NCBI GenBank assembly: GCA_046295215.1
Contig: JBKBNP010000010.1
Span: 1-64,000, forward strand
Length of the DNA stretch: 64,000 nucleotides
Source of the DNA: Szabonella sp046295215
GTDB taxonomy: Bacteria; Pseudomonadota; Alphaproteobacteria; Rhodobacterales; Rhodobacteraceae
Direction of reading: 5' to 3'
The notes under the pieces were generated by a model. The model was given only the letters and a program-made list of their open reading frames with translations, made no database searches and was not told where the DNA came from. The position numbers were made by a program, and so were the translations under genes. Below are positions 50,201 to 62,200 of this stretch, in pieces. The first letter of the stretch is position 1; each line of letters opens with the position of its first letter.

Positions 50201-53200
50201 CGAACGGTCCCGACCCGAACACCGCACTTCCGGGGGCTGCGGCGAAGTCGCTGTCGCCGATCAGGAACCGGCGCTGTGCAAGCGCAAGATACCATTCGGC
50301 CAGCGCCCTTGCCTCTGCGGCGGTGGGGGCCACAGCCGTATCGCCAAGCGCAAGCGCCACGATCTTTTTCTGGTTGTCGCTCAGGTTCGGGGCGAATTGC
50401 GTGGACATCGCATTCACGCCGGAAGTCACGAAGGGCGAACCGTCCAGCGCATATTCGTCCAGAAGGCCCAGAGTGTGCAGATATTCATGCGCAATGGTCC
50501 AGCCGATACGCTCCCCCAGATGCGCAAGCGTGTTCTGCCAGGGCGTGCCGTCCGGGCGGGCGGCACCCTTTTCAACGTCATAGGCCAGCGCCCGGATCAT
50601 CGCATCAAGCGGGATGGAGATTGCGCCGCGCCCTTCGGCTATGGTCTGGTTGATCGCCTGCCCCAGCCGGTGCAGGATCTGGCTGTCGTTCAGATCATTG
50701 CGCAGGGTGAACCTGTCACCAGCGGTCGTCAGATCGCCAAAGGTGGTGCGGTCCACGTCCAGCCTGCCGGTCGCCGCCGGGGCGGGGGTCAGGAAGGTCT
50801 GGCCGGGCTCGTTTCTCCAGCGCGTGAGTTCGGCAATCTCGACCGTGTTCAGCGGCGCGTTGACAAAGCCGACAACCGTCTCGTCCTCGTTCCCGGTGCT
50901 GAGCCTGACCCCCTGACCAATGCCTTCCGGCGGAAGCACGCCGGTATATCCGCGCCGGATGGACTGGATCAGGCTGTTGCGCGTCGCCATGTCGAGCGCG
51001 GCCACGCCGCCCACCGCTGGCCTCGGGAAAGACAGCAGAAGCGGCCCATAGATTTCAAGCACATCTTCGCCGTAAGTGTCGGTGACAAAATTGTCTCCGG
51101 TGAAACCAGCCGTGCCGAAGGTCCGGCGCAGTTCAGCCAGCAGCAGGTCCATGCCGTCAATATTGTAGTTGATCTTCTGTTCACGCTGTCCGGTGGAGGC
51201 GATCTTGATGGTTGCGAATTGTGCGCCTCCAACAGACAGGTCCATCTCGACCGAGGCGTCGCGTTTCGGGCTGGTGCCGGTGATCCCCCTGGGGTCGAAG
51301 CTGACCACAATGTTTCCGGCCCCTGCGGTCGCCCCATCAAGGTTGAACCAGGGAGTCGATTCCCGCGCAATGATCTGAACCGAGCCCAGAATGCTGTTCT
51401 GCCGTTCATTGGTCAGGCTGGCGTCGAAGGCATCGCTGCCCGCCAGCGTGAAGCTGATCGGCGCACCCTCGTTGACGCGCGGCAGGTTGAGGACACCATC
51501 GGTGGTTGAATCGTCGTCGATGTCCAGCAGGTAGTGCAGATTGACAACCTGTTTCGCGATGACCTTGTCATCCGCATCCAGTTCCGACACGGTAAGCGCG
51601 GTTGACACGATCTGCGATCCGCTCAGGGTGCGCAACTGCTCCAGCGTGTAGCCCGCCATGACCACCAGCCGGACCTGCAGGCCCGGCGCCAGCGTGAACC
51701 TGTCGCCCACAGACATATCGATGGCGTCTTCGAGGCCCCCTCCCTCCCGGACCGGCTGAACCGTCAGCCATTCGGCCACCGTCCCGTCGATACGGAAGCT
51801 CACCTCCCGGGCCGAGGTGTTTGCGACAATCAGCCTATGATTCGCGTTGCCGCCCAAGTTCCACCGGGGATTGTCGCGCGAAATATCGAACAACCCCTCG
51901 CCGCCCTGGCTCGGCATGAACAGGTCGTTGTTGGTATGGTCGAAGAATATCCGGTGGTCATCTGCCTTGCCACTGGTGTCGGTGATGGTCAGCCCGCCGC
52001 CATGGCCGATGTCGTCGATGTTCAGACGGTAGACGGGTTGCAGCGGCAGATCCTCGACCCCCGATGCCGCGGCGAGGGTCAGCGAAAAGCTGATCTTGCC
52101 CACGCGGCCCTTGACGCCCGAGGTATCGACCGCGACGCGGGTCCGCCCCGACAGGCTGTCGGGGTTCAGCGTGGCCGATCCGCCGATGAAGGAAAGCTGC
52201 GTCGGACTGCCGGTCACATCGTCGGTGAAGATCACCGAAAGGCTCTTGGCCAGCGCGGCGCTGCCGATCACCTGCACCGGCACCTCGACCGTAAAGGACA
52301 GTTGCTCCTGATCCTTCGGCATGAAGAACCGGTCACTGGTGATTGTCCGCGTGGTTCCGGCGGCCACGTTCAGCTGCATGTGATAGTTCAGGAAATTGGA
52401 TTGAACCCAGCTTATGATGGTCGGGATCATTCCGATCAGCGCATCGGCAAGCGCGGCCCCTGCGGCCGCCTTCAGCTTGCTCGGGTCAAGTTGTTTTCTC
52501 CAGTTGAAATCCTTGGGGTTGAGCGATGGAGCATCCGAGGCGTCAACGGCTTTCAGCGTGTCGAACAGGTTGCGGAGCTGGGTGGCGGTCAGCTTGTTTT
52601 CGGTGATGTCGCGGGAAATCTCCAGCGCGAGGAGGGAACCGAGTTCGGTTGCCCGTGCAAGCGTGGTCTTGCTTGCAACAATGCCCGTGGCGGTCTTGAT
52701 GCTCTCGTCCACCAATGTCTGCTGCACCTTGTCGACGATTGTCTGCAAGGCCGCGATCACCGTGCTGCCCACATCGCCCGAGGTGATCTGAGACAGGTCC
52801 AGCGCGCCGAAGGAGGGCGAGAAACCCAGATCCACCATGAACTGGAAATTGTCACCCGACCCGCCCTGGAAACTCCAGCCGGGAACCTGGTAGGCATGTG
52901 ACTCGTCGCCAAAGGGCCAGATTACCCGACCATAGAGCGGGCGGAAGGAGCTTTGGAAATCGCCGTTGAACAGAACGGGGACGGGGTCGAGCGCGTTGCC
53001 AAAGCGGGTGTTCGACACGGTCGAGGCATCCGGTCGTGCAGGTGACGCCCCACCGGGCCGGGCCGAGATGCCGCCCCCCAGATCCGAGAAAAACCAGCCC
53101 GTGCCGATCCCTTCCCAGGGCGCCGTGTCGATCAGGGGGCCGGTCGTCGGATTGTAGCGCGCGCCGGTGATCGTGGGAAAGGCCGGTGTCTGGCCCGCAT

Positions 53201-56200
53201 TGTCCACCCTTGCGCGATACCAGGACTGGACGTTCAACTCTTTCGGGGCGGTTTCGTTGTAATAGGGCGACCGCCCTTCACCGGCGAATTGTGGCCCTTC
53301 GCCACCCCAGTCGAACAGCGAGCGGAAGATCGGGTCCGCCGCCAGACCATAGCTTGTGCGGTTGAGGGCTGCCGTGCCCGCGTAATGCGCCACCACCCGG
53401 TCATGGACCGTGCCCCAGCCGATCCCGAGATTCCCTAACACCCCCACATCGGCCTTTGGCCAGAAATCATCCTCGATGAAGCCCGGCAACCCGGTCAGGT
53501 TGACGTTCAGATCGGCCTCGTCCAGCGCCCGGCCCTGCATGGTGAGCGAGATCTCGTCGCTTTTCGGGGAGAACAGCAGGCCGGTGCCGATTCCGATGGT
53601 TTTCTTGATGTAGCTCGCGGTGCCGGTGGCGACGACATCCCGGCTGGAAATCCGCTGTTGCGCCTGTTGATAGTAATTGTCGGCAAAATCCACCCCGTCC
53701 CAGATGCGGATCTCCGGATCCTTGAAATCGGTCCAGTCGAGCGTGCCGAAGCCGCTCAGTTCGGCCAGCTTCTTGATGGCGTCGATCGCCGTTCCGATCC
53801 GCTTGAAGTTCACCGACGCCGTGCCCAAGGCCGGTGCCACCGTCACCCCGGCCCCTGTCGACACCGCCGCCACGGCACCGGCGCCGGCGATGAAGCTGGC
53901 GGCATTTGCAGCCGAGGACAGATTGCCGAGGAAACCGGCGATGGGCAGCCTGAGTTGCGGATTGGCATGATCGACCGGGTCGAGCGTGGTGAAATGGATG
54001 TCGGGCGTGCCCTTGGTGAGCGGGAAATGGTGGAACATCCGCTGCACGATTTCGGAATTGACTACCGCACCCCTGCCATGCCCGATGAAATGCATGTCGG
54101 CGCCGAATACCTTTTCACCGGTCTGGATATGCAGCGCAGCAAGGGCGGCGAACATGCCATCCGCCGCCGCCTCGGCAAAGCCGCTGTCGTTGATCGAGGA
54201 TTCGTGCGACCAGTCCATCAGGATCACCAGCGGCCGCCCGTCGGCCACCACCTCCCGCCCCGGCGTGATGGAGTTGAACTTTCCGGTCCTCTGGTCATGC
54301 ACCGCCAGCACGCCGTCGTTGCGGGTCGCAATCTCGCGCGCAAGATCGAACACGGCCCCATCGGTCGGCCCGCCATCGAACAGCACGCTCATGTCATGGG
54401 TGATGATGGTGATGTTGGCGAATTCGCCGTCGGTGCGTTCCGGTGCGACGCGGAAGCTTTCAGAGAGCTGGAACAGCCGCTGCGCGCCGTCATTGACGCC
54501 GACACCCCAGAAATAGGTCTGCCCCCTGGTCAGGGCCAGTTCGGCGGGCAGCGTAAAGCGCACCTCGCCCCCGTCCGCGGGCGCCTCGAAATTGCGCATG
54601 TAGATCCGGTTGCGATTGCCGTCCAGCCCGGTGAGCCGCAGATCGTACTGATCCAGTTGCGCCGCTGTCATGCCGACGAACCCGGCCGCTTCAAGCTCTT
54701 TCACCAGCCCGTCCGACGTGTCTTCGGGAAACAGCCCCTCGCCCGGTGCGGCCACCGCGATGTAGAGCGTGGACTCGAGCTTGCGGCCCCCGAGGTTCCA
54801 CACGAAGGTCGGCCTTGGCGGAACCGAGCCATCGGTCTGTTTCGGCGATACCAGCCCCAGGAACGGCGCCTGGCTTTCGACGCTGCGCGCGATGCCGCCG
54901 GTTCCGACGGGAATGTTGGGGGATGACTGGTCGGTGGTGCTGTCGCGTTCGACAAAGGCGTTGCCGTCTTTCCAGATCGCGAAATCGGCGGCGATGTCGA
55001 TGTCCCGGTAGATGCCGATGCGGCTGCCGGAGGAGGAGAACCCCTCACGGCGGAGGACCAGCGCAGGGGCAATCTCGGCATCGGGCTGCACCGGCGTCAG
55101 GTCGTTGACCGCGAATTCCGCCAGCGAGAACGACCCGATCACCGGGTTCGCGCGATAGGACGCCAGAACCTGCGACAGCGCTTCGAAATCATAGCCGAAG
55201 AACGCGCCCCGCGCGCCCTGCGCCGCATAGAGCGTCAGCCCGTCGCCCGAGAAGGCCAGATCGGTGCCAAAGGCATTCGTCACCGGGCGCAGCATGCCGA
55301 TTACCCGCGCATTCTCGTTGAACGGGTCGGCGATGATCCCGATGGCGGATCCGGCTGGATAGATCATCTGCCCGGTGGGCGTGCCGAACTGGGGAAAGGC
55401 GGTGATTGCCGGATCGCGGGTGAAATCGCCCTGAACAAAGCGGTTCTGCCCCATCACGAACGCATATTGCAGATCGGGCGACAGCACGATCCCGGCGGCG
55501 TCATTGACCTCCAGCCCGTCTTTCAGGATACCGTCCCGGCGCGTGGTGTTGAACAGTTGGAAGGCCCGGTCGGGCAGGTCCGGCGGCGTGCCCAGATTGA
55601 ACGGGATCGAGTTGAGTTCCGTCCAGACATTCCCTTCGCGCACAAAGACAATCACACCGTTGCTGTCAGAGGATTTGTCGGTGATGAAGGCATAGGTGCT
55701 GCCTCCGACGGCCTCTCGGACAGCGGGTCCGATCACGGTCTGAACGCCGTAGGGCTGGCGCAACTGGTTGGTCCGGCCTGACACGGGATCGGTGAAGGTG
55801 CTGCGGGAAAAAACCGCCGGACCAAAGGTTCCCGCCACCCGGCCAGCCGCATTGCCGCCCAGCTTCGGCAGATCATAGATGCGCACCTCGCCCAGCCCCA
55901 TGTCCGGCCCGCCCGTGCTGGTCGTGGCCGTGACGATCAGTTGCCGCCCATCCGGCGTGATCGCGATTTCGCGAAGGTTGTAGCCCGCCGAGGCGACAGT
56001 GACGGTCTCGACAAGCTGATATTGCGTGCTGCTGCCCTTGCGGATGTCGATCACGAAGATCCGGTTCGAGGCGGCATCGCTGACCAGCACGAAATGGTTG
56101 CTCGGGTCCAGCGTTATGTCGAAGGGTCGCGCGGTGGCGGACTGAGGATCGGCGGCACCGGCCAGCCCGTCAAGCCGGATGAAGCCGGTTGTCCCCGGAT

Positions 56201-59200
56201 CATCGGGTTTGCCAGTTTCCGGGTTGACCGGCCCCGCCGGACGCCCTCCGATATTCAGTTGCGTCCCGCTGACGAGATCGACCACCGCCACGCCGCCCGC
56301 GTTCTGCAAGGTGACAAAGGCCAGATTGGCACTGGCGAGCGTCGCCACGGCGGTTGGCCCGGCGCTTCGCCCGTCGCGCAGCGCCCGTCCCTCCGCATCC
56401 AGATAGCCGATCGGGATGCGCAGGCTCAGGCCCACCGTATCGCGCTCGGGGCCCGGGAACCGCTCCAGCAGCACAAGCTGGTCTATGCCGTCGGGCACCA
56501 GATCGCCATTGGCGTCGATCCCCGCGCCGGACTGCACCACCGCCACGGTGACATCGCCGTTGTTGCCCACCTCGAACGGCAGGCTGTAGGCCGGCACCTG
56601 CCCGATGGCATTGCCGCTGGAAACACCGGCCTTCGCCCCGGGCTGCGGCTGCGTTGCGGGGGCGATGGCGACAAGCCGGGGGTCAAGCCGCAGGATGCGC
56701 AGATCCTTGCCCGCGACCGGATAGGCGGCGGGAATTTCCACGACAATGCTGTCCGCACCCTCGGTCGAGGTGGTCTCGACCGCGAATGCTGCCAGATTGC
56801 CCGATTTTACAATCGGCGAGGGCACCCCCAGGGCGAGGTCGGCGATGATCGCCGCTGACAGGTCTTCCAGCGCGCTGCCTGTCGGGTTCCCGACCACCAC
56901 CCAGTTGCGCTCGATCACCGTATCGGCCAGACGCCCGGTCGCCGACATGCTGGCGGGAAAACGGAAATGCGAACCGGTGATCTCCAGTTGCACTCCGCCC
57001 GCATCGGGCAACCGTTGCAGGATGACCCGTGCCACTTTCGGCATGTCCGGTGTGGCTTCCAGCCGGTTCGGGATGTCCACCGTGATCCGGTCCATGCCGG
57101 AGACAATGTCGATCACCCGCTCGATCCCGCTCACAATACCGCTTGCGGCGATGTTCCAGAACTTCGTGATCACATTTCCGGTGTTGAAACTGACCGAAAT
57201 CTGCTGACCGTTCTGCACCGTCCCGACCAGAGAGCCTCCCATATTCTGGGTCGCGGCAACGGCCCGCATCGGATCCTGTGCCAGCGCGAAGGTCAGGCGC
57301 ACCGAGGTATCGACCTTCTGCACCATGGACGGGATGACCGAGGACACCACCATCACCCCCCCCGCCCCGATGCCGTCGGCGGGTGGCGAGGCGGTGCGTG
57401 CGCGGCCCTGCGCATCGACGAATCCGGTATCGACCTCGGCCCAGCCGTATTCCCAGCCGTTTTCGGTCGGCAGCAGGGCATATCTGTAGAAAATGACCTC
57501 CGTCCCGGCCTCGAACCCGGTGGGGATCGCCAGTTGCGCCGGGTGCAGCAACGGGGCATCGCCGATGTCGAAATTGAAGGCCGCGCCGAAGATCCAGCCG
57601 AAGGAGGGGTCGATGAAGGGGATTGGCAGGTCGGCCTGATCCACTGTCTCGATCCGCGCCTCGACGGGGGACAGGAGCGCGCCCGGCGCGATCGTGGCCT
57701 GATAGCCCCCGGCATTCTCGATCACGGCACCGGCGCGGCCAACCAGTGCCACGCCACCCTGAGCCTCTGCCACCAGCACATCGACCCGCGCCTCGGCCCC
57801 GCCCCGGATCAGGGTCACGGTCGCCATGCCCGGCCCGACCGCCCGGATCAGCCCGGTCGCATCGACCACCGCCACGGCGGCATTGGAGCTGAAGAACTGC
57901 GGTGGGTTCTCCGAGAGATCCAGCGGCAGCCCGTCCGGATCCAGCAGCAGCAATTGCCGGGTGCCGCCATCCGCCGCCAGCGTGACCGCGTCCGGATAGG
58001 GCGTCAGCCCGATCAGCGCATCCAGCGTGATCCCGTCAGGCTGCGCGCCGATCCGCAGCACCGTGACCGCCAGCGCATCGCCGCGCCGCGCGATCAGTGT
58101 GGTGATGCCATCCGCCAGCGCCACGATCCGGCCATCCGGGGTCAGCCGCGCGACATCCGGGTTGCCCAGTTCCAGCGCAACGAACCCGTCCGGCAGCGCC
58201 ACGGGCGCCTCCGCCCCGTCAAACAGCCCCGAAAAGGCTGGCGTGAAGGTTTCCCCACGCATGAGCCAGCGGCCGCGCGTCTCGATGTCGATGGACAGCA
58301 GCGGTGCTGCGGAAACCCCGATCTCCACCTGCACGGTCCGCGCCGAATGCCCGTCATCGACGATCATCACCACCCTGGCCTGTCCGGTGAACCCGTCCTG
58401 CGGGGTGAAGGCCAATGCCCGGCCGCCATCGACTATGCGCGCCGTCCCGCCCATCACCGGGCCGATGGCAGCGAAAAGCGTGTCGCCCTCCGGGTCCAGC
58501 GCCAGATCGGTGACCGGGACACGCACCGCAAGTCCGGCATAGGTCATCACATCGGCGGTCCGGGTCTCGGGCATGCGATTGGCGACAAAGCCGAGATTTG
58601 CCGCGAAAAGCCCCCGGTCGGTGGCATCCACCCTGCCATCACCGTTCAGATCGGCATCGGCCAGAAGCCCCGCATCGGCAGCATCGACACGGCCATCGCC
58701 ATTCAGGTCGCCCAGCACCGTCAGCGTTGCAGGGGTCGAGGCTCCCGCCGCCCCGTCCAGCACCAGCAGATGCACCCCCGGCGTGGCGACACGCAACACC
58801 AGCGTTGTCACCCCCGCATGCACCATGCGCGAGATCACCTCGGCCCCGGTGGGGGATCCGGCCTCCGTCACCGTGCCCGCCACCATCACCGCCAGAAGAA
58901 CCGGCCCCTCGCGCGTCTCGCTCTCGCGCAGCGACAGCGACAGCGCGGCCTTGCCCTCGGGCCCGAAATCCAGCGAGACCGGCGCGTCACCTGCGGTCAG
59001 CAGCGCGGGCAGATGCACGGACAGCGGCCGGGCCGCGAACCCGGCGGCCGCATCGAACCACTGGCCCTGCCCCGTGGCCGCGATCAGGCGGCCCGCAGCG
59101 TCATAGGCATAGTCCTCGCCCTGCCCGGCAGAAACGTCGCGCAGTGCCGCAAGCCGGTCGCCGGGGCCATAGCGATAGACGCTGCGCCCGCCCTCCGCCG

Positions 59201-62200
59201 TCTCGATGGCTGCGATGCGCCCCTCCCGGTCGCGCTCGAAGGTCGCAATGATCCGTCCGTCATGCAGCATCCCGGTCGTGCCGATCAGAACCTCCGCCCC
59301 ATCGGCAAAGGTGATGGCGCGCACAGTTCCGTTGCCCGACAGGCCATAGGCGGTGCCATCCGGCCCGGTGAGCGTGAAAACCACGTCGTCAAAGCCCGCC
59401 GGAGCCCAGGGCGCCCCGGTGATCGGGTCGAGAAACAGCCCCCCGGACAAGGTGACTTTCATCGCAAGGGCTTCAAGCACCCAGCCGCTGGCATCGTCCG
59501 GCACGAAAAGGGGGCGGGCCAGCGTTCCACCGCTCATGGGGTCGGTTTCGGCCCCGAGGCTGAAGCCTGCGCGCGTGCCATCGGGCAGCGTCAGTTGCAG
59601 CCGCGATTGCAGCGACAGGCCCTGCGGCACACCGGTCGCCGAACGCCCGGTCGATCGCGGATCGAAAACAAGGTCCATCCCGGCCCATGGCGCGCGCCAT
59701 GCGCTGCCGAAACTGGCCCCGGAATGCCCGAGACCGGTATCATGCACCCGGTTCAGAACCAGAGTGTTTCCGGAAATGTCCAGCACGGCATCCTCTGCCA
59801 CCAGCACGGGCCGCGCGACCGTCACCGCGCCCAGAACCTCGATCTGCACCATGGCCTGCGCCCGGCGTCCGCCCAGATCGACGGCTTCGAGCCGCAGGGC
59901 GTAGAACCCGGGCGGCATCGCCCCCGGCTCAATGGTGGCGAGCGGTCCGTCAATGGCAGTCGTGCCGGAGGCAAGCAGCCGCTCTGCCCCGGTCAGACTG
60001 TCGGTTGCCCACAGGTGCCATTCATCCAGCGACTGATCCGCAACGATGCCGGTCACCGCCACCGCGTTGCGGATCGGGAAATGCGACAGCGCGGTATCAA
60101 GGCTCACGACCGGGGCTGCCACATCGCCGGGGTCGCGCACACGGATCACGGCTTCGGCCACGCCCACGGCCCCGTTCACACCGACCGCCTCGGCGCGCAC
60201 CAAGGTCCGGCCCGGCATTCCCGCCGTCAGTGTCAGACTGCCATCCGGGCCAAGCACCACCCGGGTTCCATCCACGAAAACCCGCGTCTCGGCAACGGCA
60301 CCCAGCCCCGCTGTGCGCAGGGTCAGCGTGACCTGCTGGCCCGGGCGGACCGGGAAATCGGGTGTGGCGATCAGGGTGACGGCCGGAGCCTCGGGCAGGG
60401 CGGTGATCCGGACCACGAAAGACCGCTCTGCCGTTGCCGTTCCGTCATTCACCCGCGCGACGACCAGATGGTCGCCAAGCTGCCCGGCATCGGGGGTCCA
60501 GCGGATGACCCGCGCGGCGGGGTCGAACACCGCCCCGGCCGGAAGCCCGATGAACGAAAAGGCCAGAACATCGTCAGCATCGGGATCGGTCGCGGCCACC
60601 GGAATGACCAGCGGCGCCCCCAGATGCCCGAGCGCGCTTTGCACCGCGATCTGCGGGGCGCGGTTGACGTTGTCGATCAGCACCTGAACGACGGTTTCCG
60701 TCCGGCCACCCCGACCGTCCTCCACCGCGAAACGGAAGGCGTGGCTGCCCGCGGCAACAAAGGCCGGCGTCCAGTCGAAGCGGCCCGTCGCAGCGTTGAA
60801 ACTCGCACCCGGCGGCAGCGGGTCGAGCGCCCGGAACACCACCGCGTCGCCATCCGGATCCGCGGCCAGCAGACGGAAGGTCAAGGCGGTGCCTTCGCGT
60901 CCACGCTGCGGGCCTAGCGGTGTAATCACCGGGGCGGCATTGGTGTTTGCCACGGTCAGGGTGATCGTCTCGCGGCTTTCGCCCGCGCCATCCGTGGCGA
61001 TCAGCACGACGCCCGGATAGAGGCCCGCATCAAAGGGGCCGGGGGTCCAGCGCAGAAGGCCGGTCTGCGGGTCCAGCACCGCACCTGCGGGCAGGCCCTC
61101 GGCCAGATAGGTGACCGCATCGCCATCGGGATCGATCGCCACGAGTTGCAGCGCGAAGGCGTCACCTTCGGCAAGCTGCTGGTCACCCACCGGCAGCAGC
61201 AGCGGCGCGCTGTTCTGGGCCCGCACCACCAGCCGAATTTCGCGGCTGTCGCTGCCGCTCGGCCCTGCACCACCATTGCCGTCATCCGTGACAGTCAGGG
61301 TGATCGTGTGGATCCCTTCATCACTCGCGGCCGGGGTCCAGACCAGTTCGGCCCGGCCATAGACCGGGCTGGTGACGATCTGCGCCCCGGCGGGCAACCC
61401 TTCGGTCGCGAAAGTCAGCGCATCCCCATCGGGATCGGTCACCCGGATCGGCAGGCGGAACACCTGCCCGGTCACCGCAACCGCATTCGCCAGCACCGAC
61501 AGGCGCGGCGGCACCGAAGGTGCTTCGACCGTCAGGATGAAGGTCTGTTCATCCCGGCGAACGTCGGCAGGCAGGCCGCCGCCATCATCCTCGGCCCGCA
61601 GCGTGATGACATAGACCCCGCGATCCAGTGCGCCGGGCGCAAAGCGCAGGGTGCCCCCGTCCGGGCCGGGAATGAAACGCGCAAAGCCGCTGTCGGAGCC
61701 AAGGATACGGGCCTCGACATCGATCCCCACCCTATCCGCACTTGCCAGCGGCACCAGTGTCGCGGTCACGGTGAAGGCACCGCCGTCGCCATCGGTCACC
61801 TCGACCGGCAGGTCCAGAACCTCGCCCGCTGCCACCACACGGTTCTGCTGCGGCGCGATCTCAGGCGGCAGGTTGACATTCGCGACATCCAGCACCACCC
61901 GCGCCTCGGTCACCCCCGGAACGCCGGTTCCGTCGCCGTCATCGGTGGCAATCACCCGGATTTCATACCGACCGGCCTGATCATACCCGGGCGTCCAGAA
62001 AAAGAAGGCCGTGTCGGGGTCGAACACCGCGCCTTCGGGCAGGCCTGCCACGGCATAGGTCACGGTCGCCCTGCCCGCCTCGTCCGGGGCGAACACGAAT
62101 GACCCGTCCGCCAGCCGCACCGGCGGGCGATAGAACGGATTGTCAGGGTCGATGGCCAGAAGCTGAAGGCCGAAGGGCTGCGCCTCGACCAGATCGAAGC

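Noticed and set aside
56967..60917. A 1,316-codon plus-strand open frame opposite the giant gene
   Set aside because: It is antisense to a coherent domain-rich protein, is rich in Arg, His, Gln and Pro and has no recognisable domain. Such long frames are common opposite GC-rich genes.
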